Shown: piece by piece, positions 21,895-33,800 of the stretch | Position numbering within the stretch: the stretch's first letter is position 1 | Layout of the letters: each line of letters opens with the position of its first letter | Assembly (NCBI RefSeq): GCF_000002595.2 | Contig: NC_057010.1 | Location: 6,005,527 to 6,069,526, forward strand | DNA length: 64,000 nucleotides | From: Chlamydomonas reinhardtii | Taxonomy: Eukaryota > Chlorophyta > Chlorophyceae > Chlamydomonadales > Chlamydomonadaceae | Reading direction: 5' to 3' | The notes under the pieces: model-generated | Databases searched by the model: none | What the model saw: only the letters and a program-made list of their open reading frames with translations | Told to the model about the DNA's origin: nothing | Program-made: the position numbers and the translations under genes

Positions 21895-24800
21895 TCAAAT
21901 GCGCAGCGGCGGCTTGGGCACGGCGGTGGGGTCGTGCCCCCGCACCAGCGCCTTGGCCACCAGCATCACGGTGTGTGTGCGGTTGAGTGCGGCGGTCAGC
22001 TCGGGCGCCCAGCCCAGGATGCGGCACACAAAGGTGCTGTAGGTCTCCGTGGGCATGCGCCGCCACGTCACCTGGTGGTGTTGGGGAGGGGGAGGGAGAG
22101 GGGGGGTTGCAAGGTTGGGGGTTGGGGAGGAAGGCAAATGGCGAGCAATGGAGGAGGACGGGCGGAGGGCGCTTGCCGAGACAAACAGCGCAACGGGGGC
22201 GAACACATCGCTCTCTCCGCTCAACGCCACTAGCCACCCATCACAAGCCCGAACGTGTCAGAGAGACAGCAACTCACCCCGAGCAGCCACGCGGTGGCTC
22301 GTTGCCGCTGCCGCGTCGCCTCTGCTGCGGGGTCCAGGCTGGCCGCCGCCGCCGCCTCGCGCGGCGCCGCCCCCGCCGTCCGCGCCATGGCCTCAGCCGC
22401 CATGGACCGTGCGGCCAGGGCGGCAACGGACACGGGCGCACACACAGCCCTCGCCAGGGCCTCCGCCATTTCGGGCCGCGAGCGCAGGTTTGTGAAGGTG
22501 AGGAACAGCTGAAGGATCTGTGCGGGGTGTGTGTACGTGTGTGTGTGTGGGGGGGGTGGGGGATGCGGGGGCGGGGCTGGGTTGGGAGCGGTTGTCTTGA
22601 CCATTCCCAGTAAGGACCGGGGTGGCATGGCACGGAGGGGAGATCGGAGAAGAAGGGGGCCAGGAAGGATGAATGGGTTGGCAGTAGACCCGCGTATTCA
22701 ACATGCTGCGGTCACGTCGTGGTGCAGCGTGGCCCACATCGACTCAGCAGACTCGAAGCCAGTCGCGCCTCACCTCACTGCGCGGCATGAAGCGGCCCGC
22801 GTCTCGCGCTACACGGGCGGCGGCGATGGCGCAGCGTTTGGCCACTGCACTGGCGTAGTCGTCCGCCTCATTGCCTGCAGCCGGTGCAGCGCGGGGCCGG
22901 GCGGGGTGGGTCTGAAGCTAACACAATACGGCGCAACCATTCTTACTTATAGCAGCTCATATGACGCTATCGAGCTACCTTAGCAACAGCCCTCTGCGCG
23001 TTTCGCTCCCGTCTCCTCCGCACCTGCGCCGCCCAGACCTGCCCAGCCCTGCCCGCACCTGTGGCGGCCGCTGCCTCCGCAATGGCATCCTGCAGCTCGG
23101 CCCAGTCCTCGCCCGTCTCCTCCGCCTCCTCCGCCTGCTCCTGCGGCCCGTACTGCCCGATGTCCCGCCCGTCCGTCAGCTGCCGCCACACCGCACCCGT
23201 GGCGGCGGGCCGGTCGGTGGGCCTGGGCACGGGCGCGGCGCGCGGTGTGACGGGCTGCAGGCTGCGGGCGGCCGCCTCCGCGTCCTGGCGGGCCTCCGCG
23301 TCCGCCTTGGGGGGTGGAGGGCCATGGGGTGGGTGAAGGGGGGGGGGTTACATTCATGACTGCCGTATGTAAGATTTGAAAGGCGTAGCCAGGTGTGTGT
23401 GTGGGGGGGGGAGGGGGGTCAGGGCCGCGAGGGAGGTCAGCCGGCAGAGGCGCCCTGAGTGCACGCGGGAGTGGTGCGGGGATCCGGGCTATGCAAATCG
23501 GGATGCACAGACGCATGTCGAAACCCCTTCGCTTGCAATTCCCCAAGGCCACAGGGCGCCCACCCGCCCATGCATGCATGTATGCTTGACGCCCCGCGCA
23601 CACCTTGGCTTTGGCCAGCTTGGGGTCCTTGCCGCCGATGACCATGCGCCGGGTGGCCTCGGCCTCCGCCGCCGCCCGCTGCCGGGCCGCCACCGCCGCC
23701 GGGTCCTCCGGCTCCGGCTCAGCCCACAGCCGCGGCGTGACCTGCGACCAACAAGCAGGGCGGCCACATGTGAGAATTGAGATGCGCAGTCGACACAACA
23801 ATGCGCAGCGGGTTACGTGATGAGCCCACCAGGCATCCCCGCCCGCGTCTGAACAATGCACCCCAACCCACAAACGCCAGCCCCCCCAAAACAATCTCCC
23901 GCCCCCAGCCCCCACCCACCTGGCAGGCGGTGCCGCTGGCGATGCCTCCCGCCAGGTCGCCCACGGCGTTGAGTGAGGCGGCGGCGCGGCGCCGGTTGCC
24001 GCCGTGCACGGAGCGGCCGGAGCGGCGGCTGGCGGCGCTGTCGGCGCGTGTGAGGCCGGTGGCGCGCGTGAGGCCAGTGGCGCCGGTCATGCCGGTCAGG
24101 CCTGCGGGGGCCGGTTATTGGGGTGGCGGGGTTAAGTGTGGTGTACAACATGTCAAGATGTCATTCAAAACGCGCAGTTAAAGGAGATACCGTGCAAGCC
24201 GCACATACCTGCGCTTCAACCCTTACCGGGTTACGAACCCAACTGCTGGCCTTTTGCCTTAGAACCCCGCCTGGCACCCACCACTCCCACGAATTCCCAT
24301 CCCCTACCCGCCCACCGCGCACCGGTCATTGCCGAGCCCACGCTCATGGTTTCGGCGTCGTCGCCGCCGCCCTGGCCGTCCTCGCTGACCGGCAGGCCGC
24401 GCGCCCGCCGCATGGCCCGCCGCACCTCCGCCTCGCGGCTGTGCTTGTAGTTGCGTGCCTGCGCGGCCCTCTCCACTGCGGCCTGGCTGACGCCCACGCG
24501 GCCGCCGTCCTCGGGCGGCGGCAGGTCGGGCCGGGCCAGGCGCGGCGTCACCTGCGCGGCAGCGGGCGCGTGGGTGCGTGGGTGGGTGGGTGCGTGGGTG
24601 GTTGGGTGGTTGGGTGGGTGGGTGCGTGGGTGCGTGGGCGCGTGGGCGCGTGGGTGGGCGCGTGGGTGGGCGCGTGGGTGGGTGGGTGGGTGGGTGCGGG
24701 TCGCACAGAGCCGCCATGGACCGCACGTGTCAGTTACACAGCGCGTGGGTACAGCAGGCATGAGTAAGGGTCCGGCGTGAGGGTGAATGGCGGGAGGAAG

Positions 24801-27800
24801 TACAAGAGCCCCGCGCCGGGCAGGCAGGCACCGTCGTGTACGCACCTGGCACATCTTGGTGCTGTAGTGGTACACGTCCGTCGCCGCCACCTCGGCGGGC
24901 AGTGGGCTCTCGAACAGCCCCCGCCGCCGCCGCGCCGCCCGCGCCCGCCGGCTGTTGGCTCCGCCCTTGTCGGCCTGTCCCGCGGCGGCAGGCGGCAGCC
25001 CCTCCTCGCCCTCCGCGGGGTGGTAACCCCGCGGCGGCGGGAACTCGTCCAGTGGCGGCGGCAGTGGCTCAAAGTCCTCCGCCGCCATCTCCTCAATGTC
25101 CTGAGAGAGGGTTAGCAGACGCCCGACAGATGAGAGGGCGCACGTGTCAGTGTGCGTGTGTATATTAGCACACATATACATGCACCCACACGTACACCTC
25201 TTCTCCACCCATGATAGGACCCAGTTGACCAGCACGGGCATGCCGTACAAACCCCCTTTTACCCCCCTTTCAACCCCCTTTAGCCCGCCTTCAACCCCCT
25301 TTCAAACCCCCCTTCAACCCCTCTTCAACCCCCTTTCAAACCCCTCTTCAATACCCCCTCACCCCCCACCTCGTGCAGGTACTCCAGCAGCTCGCCATTG
25401 ACGGGGCCGTGTGAGAAGGGGCTGGGCGCGGCAGGCGTGCCGGGAGCCTGCGGCCCCGCACCACCCTCCGCCTCCCCCTCTCCCGCCGCCGCCCCGCCCG
25501 ACTGCCCCATGCCTGCCAGTCGGGCGTAGGCCTGCGGCAGTGCCGCACCGCTCATGAAGGGCCGCAGCCGGATCCAGCGCTCGTACAGCGTGGCGTGCCG
25601 GCACGCGTCCATGATCCGCAACACCCCCGCCCACTCGTCCACTGCCACCAGCGCCGGCCAGGCCGCCGCCTGCTGCAGCGGCGAGGGCGTCACGGAGCGT
25701 GTCTGCGGCCGCGAGTTGGGGGCGGCGGCGGCGGCGGCGGCGGGGGAAGCGGCGGCAGCGGCGCCTGGCGGCGGCGCGGTGGGGTCTGGACTGGGGTTGC
25801 CGGCGGCGGTGGCGGCGTACGGCGAGGGAGCCAGCGGGTCGGGGAAGGGCGTGGAGGGGATGGGGGAGGACACGATGGGTGAGGGGGAGATGGAGGTGGA
25901 GGTGTGCAGGGCACCGCTGCCGGAGCCAGTGCCGCCGGGAGACCTCCAGTCACTGCTGGGGCCCGGGCCCACAGAGGCTGTGGCTGTCTTGCGAACCGCG
26001 GCGGCGGCGCCGCCTGCCGCTGCCGTCTGCTCCTGGTCCCCGGGCTGCTGCCTCCATCGCTCGGGGTTGTTGATCTGCAGCTTCTCGTACAGGTAGGAGG
26101 CCTGCTCCACAATCACCTGAGGGCGCGGCAGTGAGGGCGTGTGAGAGTGGCAGTGACAGCAGCACGGCACAGCTGTCGTGCAAGCGGTGCCGCCCCCTGG
26201 TAACGCGGGTGCCCACAGTCCAGCCGCCAATGCCCTGCCGCCCCTCTCAACCTCTCACCACATGCCCCTCACCACGCCACAGTCGCAACCCATCATCTCC
26301 CCTCCCCCCCAGGCAACGACTAGGGCCGTTTTCGTCGGGCTCCATGTCCCCCTCCCCCCCGCCGCCGCCTCACCTGCAGCCAGGCGTCTATCTCGGCGCT
26401 CTTCCTGCCCAGCCGCGCCATGTGCGGCAGCAGCAGCAGCTTGGCGTCCAGCCGGTCCCACTCCAGGCTGGCGGCGGCCTGGGGCAGGCAGTGGAGGAGG
26501 AGGAGGAGGAGGAGGAGGAGGACGTGGAGGAGGACGTGGATGTGGGGCAGGTGGGAGGAGGTGAGGTGGAAGGTAGTGCGCGCGTGAGGAGGGGGCTAGT
26601 GGGGGTGGTAGGTGTGGGGGCATGGGCGCTTAGTGGGGCCGTAAGAGTGCGTTGAGGATTGGCCGGTTGATAACGCTGGGACACGTAACCCTCCCCGTGT
26701 GTGCCCTCTTCCCCAGAGGTGCAGCTCACACGTTGCATACCCACCGTTACCCCTTCCCCACAGCTTGCTCTCTAGCCACACACCTACAACCCCCCTCAGG
26801 CCCTCAGGCCGCTGGGGCCCTCACCGTGAGGTGGTACAGCAGCACGTGCAGCTTGGAGGTCATGGAGGCCTCTGTGTTTGCGCAGAGGAAAGGGAGGAGA
26901 CGAGGAAGAGGTAAGGGACCCACAAACACACCAATAGAGCGAGGCGCCTAAACCACATCCGCATCCCCGCGACCAATCCTCCCACCCCGGCCTCGGCCCC
27001 GGGGCCCCTAGAATTCTATGCCGCTCACCCTCCTCGCTGACTGGCAGCAGCGCCCGGGCCGCCTCCATGTGCTCCGCATACAGCCGCGGGATGTCGTCCC
27101 ACCGCCGCAGCACCAGCGGCCCCGGCATGAAGGGCGCCGGCAGCCGCAGCTCCTGCTCGCCCACCTGCAGCACCGCCGCCGCTTCGTTGTCAGCGGGGCC
27201 GGCCGGGCCCTGCGCAACCGCCGCGTACAGCGCCGCGGCGCGGGTGCGGTGGATGGGGTGGCTGAAGGGCACGCCGTAGGAGCGCCAACGCGACATGGGC
27301 GCCAGCAGGCTGCCGCTGCCGCGCATGGCGCCGTGGTGCGCGCCGGCCGCCGCGGCGTCCTGGCCGTTGCCATTGCCGCTGCCGCCGCCCTTGGTGGGGG
27401 AGGGGGAGGAGCTATGCCAGCCAGGCGGGCCGGGCGAGGGCGCGCGCCGTATGGCCCCAGGCCCCGGGGAGGAGGGCCGGCCCGGCACGCCGGGGCCCGG
27501 CGACGGCGCGCGGCGGGCTGCCGCCCCGCCCGGCACCGCGCTTCCCGGCCGTACTGCAGGAGTGCCGCTGCGATTCACGCCGCTCCCAATTTTGTTTGCG
27601 AGCACGGAGGAGGAGCGCACGCCGCCGGCCCCGGCCGCGGTGGGTGAGCCGTACATGCCTGCTGCCGAGGCCGGTCGGAAGCCCATACTGGTGTGCGGCC
27701 GCTGGATGCCGCCTGGCCCGGAGCCGGGGCTCGCGGACCCGGGCCGCGCAGCGGCGGCGGCGGCGGCGCGCGCCGCCGCCGCCTCGGCTGCGGGCATGGG

Positions 27801-29926
27801 CCCGCGGATGCCGCCGCCGCCGCCCGCCGTGGGCAGGGGCGTGGAGGTGGTGGCTGGCAGCAGGCTGAAGAAGTAGCCAGCGGGCACGCGGCGGGCGCAG
27901 CCGGTGCGCACGCCACTGTGGTCGTACAGCACGTGGTGGCAGTAGGCGCCGCCGCCGGCGTGCCGCAGCCCGCTGACCAGCAGCCGCCGCGCATGCTCGC
28001 CCCAGGTGTTGGGCTTGGGCGGGTCGATGAGGTGCGCGTCGCGGTCCTTGTCGCTGTTGCGAGCCGCGCACTCGTTGGCAGCCTGTGTGTCGGCGTGTGT
28101 CGGCGTGTGTGGTGCCGTGCAGTGTATGAGGGGGGGATGCCCGCTCTGATGCCCAATCGGTCACTTTACGGCGGCAGGCCCCTTCTCCAATCTAATGCCT
28201 TCCACGTCCTTCATGCCCTTCGCTCCTTGGCGCCGCCAAAGGCTGCTCCTCAGGCCCCAGCCCCGCCCAGCCCCGCCCAGCCCCGCCCCGCCCCGCCCAG
28301 CCCAGCCCCGCCCCGCCCAGCCCCGCCCCGCCCAGCCCCGCCCCGCCCAGCTGCACCGCACCTTGGTGTCCGGGTGGTCCACACCGTGCGCGTCACACCA
28401 CTCGGTGGGCTCCTCATGGGGGCGCAGGGCGCTCTTGGCGGCGCGGAAGCGCATGCGAGTGCGGCTGTACTGGTACTCACCTGTGTATGGGAGGAAGTAT
28501 CAAGTATGGACGGTGTGGAGACAAGCACGGTGGCACATGCGCCGCCTCGGCTCAAGTTACAGACATTGCCGTCTACCTTCAAACCCCCACACCCCAAACC
28601 ATCAGCCCGCAGCTCTCCGTACACCGCATCTCCCAAAGCGTCTCAGCCCCACTGATCTCACCCCGCGTGGTGAACGCCACCACCTGCCGTGTCTCCCATG
28701 GCATGGTGGGCGGCGGCGCGCCGCCCGCCTGCCAGGCGCTGTCGCTGGGCGGCGGCTGCCAGCACACCACACAGTCCACCTGGGCGCTGCTCCACTTGCC
28801 GTAGTAGGTGCCCAGCCGCACCTGCGCGCGTCGGGGCCGATGGGAGATCAGCAGGACGAGAGTGAGTGGAGGGAGGGGCGTGCAGGCGTGTTTAGAATGA
28901 GCCCCAGTCCGCACACTGGACCGCAGCCCGGGGCCATAGCCAGCTGTCCATACCCATCTTATTAACTCCGCTGCCAGCATCATCCCGCTCCCGCTTTCAT
29001 TGTCATCGCCAGCTCCCACTCCCCAACCGCTCCTCAATCGCTCCCCAACCGCTCCCCCCGCACCCTGATGTCTGGGAAGGTGCTGTGCTGCAGGTAGGTG
29101 TAGCTAGCGCGGGGGTCGTGTCCGCCCTCCAGCACGTAGAAGGCGCCGGGCGGCAGCACCGGCCACAGCAGCTGCGGCAGGGCGAACACTGCGATGGGGA
29201 GGCAGGGAGTGCAGGAGGGAGGAAGCGGGAGATGTTGGGTTGCGGTGAAGCCAGGAAGCGCATAAGCGACCGGCTGCGGTGCTCCGGACGCCCGTGCTAA
29301 CCCCATCCAGCTCCTGCAGCAGCAGCCGCTGTGCACCTGCACTTCAAACCCATCCTCTACAGCACATCTCCGCCCGCCTTCTCATCCCCCCCCTCGCTGC
29401 TCCCTGTTCCCGATCCGCTTATGCGCCCCACCCGCGTCCAGTCGCGCGGTCTTGGGCGTGTCATCCGGCTCCAGCATCACAAACCGCGCCGGCCGCATGC
29501 GGTCCTTGAAGTAGCTGAGGGCTATGCCCGACTGCATGGCGGCAGGTGTGGCGGTGGTGTGGGCATGGGAGGCGCTCTAAGTGCATGTTCAGCAGCAAGC
29601 GAACACTGCGATTCTCAGGCGAAGGCCTCGCGTGTCAGCCGTAACGACGCATGGAAAGCACAACGGTATCCCAGGACGAATCCGAACGTCATTTGCTGAG
29701 TGCTGCACACGCGGATGAACACGCCGGTGCTCACCCACGGGCGGGTGCCCTCTGACGTTTCTCCCGGTGGCATCTCATCCCGGTGGCTCCCCGAGCGCCG
29801 CCCGAAGCTGCTGCTGGGGCTGTAGAGCCCCAGGGCCGTGGACGGCCGCTGAGCTGCGAGGGCCCGCTGGGCGTGGCTGCTCACTGACACTGACCGGCTG
29901 AACGCCGGCTCTCCACCAGAGCTCAT
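21895..29926 (-). CDS. Unrecognised 17-exon protein, about 1429 residues
   Basis: Minus-strand exons: 29926-29735, 29531-29432, 29188-29064, 28821-28662, 28480-28362, 28082-27029, 26871-26825, 26478-26374, 26116-25370, 25100-24846, 24551-24323, 24101-23920, 23741-23604, 23305-22979, 22866-22774, 22517-22278 and 22071-21895. All phases agree. The N-terminal 270 residues look folded (FALPQLLWPVLPPGAFYVLE, LGTYYGKWSSAQVDCVVCW). A long Ala/Gly/Pro/Ser linker follows, then helical segments (RLDAKLLLLPHMARLGRKSA, EQASYLYEKLQINNPERW), charged coils (PQEQAEEAEETGEDWAELQD) and a helical C-terminus ending AVPKPPLRI. I see no signal peptide, membrane span or catalytic motif. A structural or axonemal role would fit the composition but is a guess. 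The acceptor of the 22866 exon is the least sure. Several introns carry simple repeats. Confidence 0.65.
24568..24706. repeat. GTGGGTGC-type minisatellite in an intron
   Basis: Short units of GGGTGCGT and GGGTGGGT run for about 140 bp in the intron between the exons at 25100-24846 and 24551-24323 of the minus-strand gene. Confidence 0.8.
25250..25365. repeat. Degenerate 10-12 bp tandem repeat TTTCAACCCCC
   Basis: About ten imperfect units of CAACCCCCTTT type sit just before the 3' border of the exon 26116-25370, inside the following intron. Confidence 0.8.
28253..28352. repeat. C/G-run tandem repeat CCCGCCCAGCC in an intron
   Basis: Units of CCCAGCCCCGC repeat for about 100 bp close to the donor of exon 28480-28362. 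On the transcribed (minus) strand this reads GGGCGGGGCTGG, with many G-triplets. Confidence 0.8.
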
Positions 29927-30873
29927 TGCTGATGTTAAGAGCTGTGAAATATACAGCTCCTTTTGCCAGGGCTCCTGGCGCCCGCGGCTTCAAAACAACA
30001 TGCTGCGCGGCGAATGCGCCCACCGATAGTTTTCGGACCGCGCCTCAGTTCGAGTGGCTCTCTATCAGATTTAAAGTATCAAGGCGCGTCCTTTACGCGA
30101 TGGAGAGGCCGCGTGGGTTGATAATTACAAACCAAAAGTTGCAAGGTCAGAGTGCAAGTTGTCGATTGTCTGGCGTGTTTAAAAGAAGTCAATCGGAATG
30201 GAAGCGATTATTGAGCAGTTATGGTACAGTCTGCAACGAGGAAGCAGAATGAAGTCTGGAATGAAGTCTCCGAGGCTCTGGTTTGGCCTGTTATGATAGA
30301 GTGCACAAGCTCTTACACCAAATACATCTACCTGCAAAATAAGAATGTGTGTAGGCTATATGAGGAACATATCACCCCCCTGGCGGACCGGCCCGGTCGC
30401 GATGGCGGACCGGGGGCGGACCGGGGTCGTACGCGCCCGGTCCGCAGAACTTATCGCGTGCATAAACGGCACCATAACGCACGAGTTAGAGCAAGGCAAT
30501 TTGAGCAAACGATAGAGCACATAATGAAATGACTATGAAATAAATCACCGCTCAAAACAGTGCCCACCTGAGGCGTCGGGGGTCACACCGGGGATGCAAG
30601 CGCGTTCGTCGCGTTATCAAACCACGCTAATTTGCGTCCGCTGCAAGGAGATATCTTACAGTTGATAGCCCACTACTCATCTGAATAGGTTTAAGCCGGA
30701 AATCCTGACTGCCACGCTTGAACGCTTCTCTGCAAACCTGACTCTGCCAAACCTGACGATTCCTACAGCACTGTGTCTCGCAAGCTAAACAAGATGATAT
30801 GGTCTTCGACATTAGCTGGCGGGGCGGATTGAATAGGCCCTCTGGCGGGGCGCACTGACTAGGCCCTCGCAGA
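29927..30873. other. Intergenic stretch between divergent genes
   Basis: AT-rich for this window at 29930-30360, then a GC-rich cluster at 30378-30446 described separately. It holds the 5' flanks of the minus-strand 17-exon gene and the plus-strand recombinase gene. No further gene is supported. Confidence 0.4.
30367..30446. repeat. GCGGACCGG cluster, left copy
   Basis: ACATATC (30367-30373) is followed by three GCGGACCGG motifs and one inverted CCGGTCCGC. A related cluster in the opposite orientation lies at 39437-39515. Confidence 0.6.
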
Positions 30874-33800
30874 ATGGCCACTGCTGCCCGACAGCTGGAG
30901 CGGGAGACCGACGCAATCCTAGACAATGCTGAAGATGATGGACATGGTGCTGGCGCTAGGTGCGTTACTGACACGGCACGGTTCGGAGCACGGCACGGCG
31001 TCACCTCCCATCCGTCGCCTCGTCATCCTTATGTCCTTACCTGCCCTTCTGCAATCGCTATGGACATCAGTGTTGCTGCCACTTTAATCGATTGTTGAAT
31101 GTGCTATGTGCAAGCAGGTACGACTACACCCAGGAGGAGCTGTTGAACCTGGGGGAGCGGTCGCGGCAGGGGAAGCACTCTAAGGGAACCACCAGAACAT
31201 ACAACTCACAGCGCAACAAGCTCGAGGTGAGGGCTTGCCAGGGGTGCATCGATTCATGCCAAGCTTGCCAGTATGGTGGCAGGTGTCTGTTCTTCTCCTT
31301 GCTTGCGCTGCCATGCACATGTGCTGCTGAATGCGAATGCCGCTGCTTCACATGTGCTGAACGCGAACGCGACTACATGTGCTGCATGTGAACGCCACGC
31401 ACAGGCGGTATGCAGGGAGAAAGGCGTCGATATTACGCGGGTGTACGGGTCAGAGCTGGCTGCCCTCATGGGAGTCGTCTTCAGAAAGATGGCGGACGAC
31501 AAGGTAAGTTAGAGCGCTTGCTGCGGTACGGTCAAGCTGGGTTCTACGTTCTGCCTGTTCTGCATCATAGGGTGCACGCTTTTGCTGCGTACTGGTACAG
31601 GCACCCAACACATGCATGCATTCCTTTTTGCAGCTGGGGAAGAAGTCACTGGAGGGCGCACGGAGCATGGCGGTGGCCCTGGACCGGTCAAACCGCTTCG
31701 GTCTAGCGGCCACAGAGCCGCCAGTTGGCGAACACAAGATCTTCAAGGAGGAGTACAGCCTGGCGGTCCGGAAGGCGGTGGGCTGGAAGGGTGACAGGTG
31801 CGACGGGTGTATTACTGCTGATGCTGCACATGCTAGGGTTTTACACGCGAATGTGTCACCGCATGCTGCACGTGCTAGCCTTTTACACGCTTTCGCCAAC
31901 AGTGCCCAATGCCTACTGCATGCAGGCCACCGGGCGATCCACAAGCTGGGACAGTCAATGACGCCTACACGCCAGAGCAGTTCACTGGTGCCTGCAAACT
32001 GCTGGCCAGTGGCGATGCAGCGGCGGAAACGCTTGGCACGTGGAGCACCTACAAGCAGGCGTTGTGCGGCCTGACCCTGCTCCTTTTGCACCACACCGTG
32101 TCGCGTGGTGATGACAGCAGGCTTTTCCGCCTGTGCGACATCGGCCGGCCTCGGGAGGCAATGAACATCGGGCCCTGCAAGGCCAGGCTTCTGCCCATCA
32201 TGTTGTACGGCGGCAAGACGCAGGGCATGGTGAGCTCGCAATCTTCTTCCGCTCCTTATTGTTTCGCTCCTGTCCGTCTGCTCGTCCACTGGCCTTCCCT
32301 GGTACTGCACCGCAGAGCAATCGTGCTGCAACAGTGGCGTTCTTGCGTGGCGCGACGGCTGTGCTGTGTTGCGTGCGTGCGCTGGCTGAGTACTTGTACG
32401 TTCGGTTCGGCCTGCAAGCGGGCGTGAGCGAGGCGTACCCCGTCTTCACCCCTGACGATCCCGAGGACTGGTGAGCCAAACGCTACCTAGTGACATGATG
32501 TTCGAAGGGCATGCAGCCATCAATTACTTGTTGGCAGTTGATAAGTGCGCTTGTCGTTTACCTCACAGGCTGAATCGCCCGCTGATGCGCGCCTACGACA
32601 ACCGCGGGAAAGCAGTGCCCGCGGACGAGGAGAGCCACAGCCCGGGAAATGGCGAGGTGCAGGAGAACGACGGGGCGCCGGAGGACGACGGGGCGCCGGA
32701 GGACGACGGGGCGCCGGAGGACGAGGCTATGGGCCATGGGCGCGGGCGGGGCCGTGGACGGGGCCGTGGCCGCAGCCGTGGAACCGGCCGTGGGCGCGGC
32801 CGTGGGACCGGCCGCGGGCGCGGCCGTGGGTGCACCAGCGGCACGGAGGGCAGCGGCGAGGAGAGCAGCGGCGAGGAGAGCAGCGGCGAGGAGGGCTGTG
32901 AGGAGGAGCAGCAGCTCAGAGGGGCGGAAGGCGACGAGGCGGCTGCTGGCCACCGAGGGCGTGGCCGAGGGCGTGGCCGTGGGAGCGGGCGTGGCCGTGG
33001 CCGTGGCCGCGGTAAAGCTGCGGGGGGCGGGGGGACTGCCAGGCGGTCCGCTGGTGGGCGTGGCCGCGGCATGAGTGAGGCCCAGGCGGCGTGCCGCATC
33101 CGCAGCACCTTGCGCAGCTACAAGGCCGCCGTCAAGTCCCTGGACTACACGCAGCAGCTCAATCTGGTGGACGAGCTGTTCCGCCTCCTGGCAATCATCA
33201 CCCGCAAGAAGACGCACGCGTTCCGTGTGGGCGCCGCGCAGTGGCTGGACTCGGCTGGGTGAGAAAGCTACACAGGGCGCATACACCTCGCGCGTAACAT
33301 GTGCTCGTCTGACATTTGACTGCTGCTCATGCATGCGCCAAACAGGGCGTCCAAGACAGTCATCGAGCGGCTGGGGCGCTGGTTCAACAACGAGGCCATC
33401 GTCAACTCCTACCTCCTGCAGCAGCCTCCCGAGGGCCTGCTGCTGCTGGCGGGCTTCCTGTATAAGGACAAGGGCCAGACGATGAGCAGCGCCTACTGGG
33501 CGCCGCGATTCATGGCTGGCATCCCGGCGGTGGTGATGGAGGAGTGCAAGGTGGCGCTGTTCCCGTTCTTGCCGCAGCTGCGCGAGACGGTGGATGCCAT
33601 GGGCACGGAGTTGCGCCTTGAATACATGTCTGTGTGCAACAACTTGAGCGCCATGGAGTACATCAGCGAGTGCGCCGTGCAGGTAACTTGCCCAGACTGA
33701 AACCTTATCTGAGCCCCCCCTTCCTTGCAACGGTTGATGGTTGACGGTTCCAAATCTTAACCACAACTACAGGACACGCTGGAGCTTGCCGACACCGCCC

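Noticed and set aside
22979-23305. Minus-strand frame continuing to a stop at 22967
   Set aside because: A GTAGCT donor at 22978 joins in phase to further exons down to 21895, so the stop is likely intronic.
32640-33075. GR-rich stretch as a CRISPR-like or non-coding minisatellite
   Set aside because: Units are irregular and the reading frame is kept from one catalytic part to the next, so it is coding.
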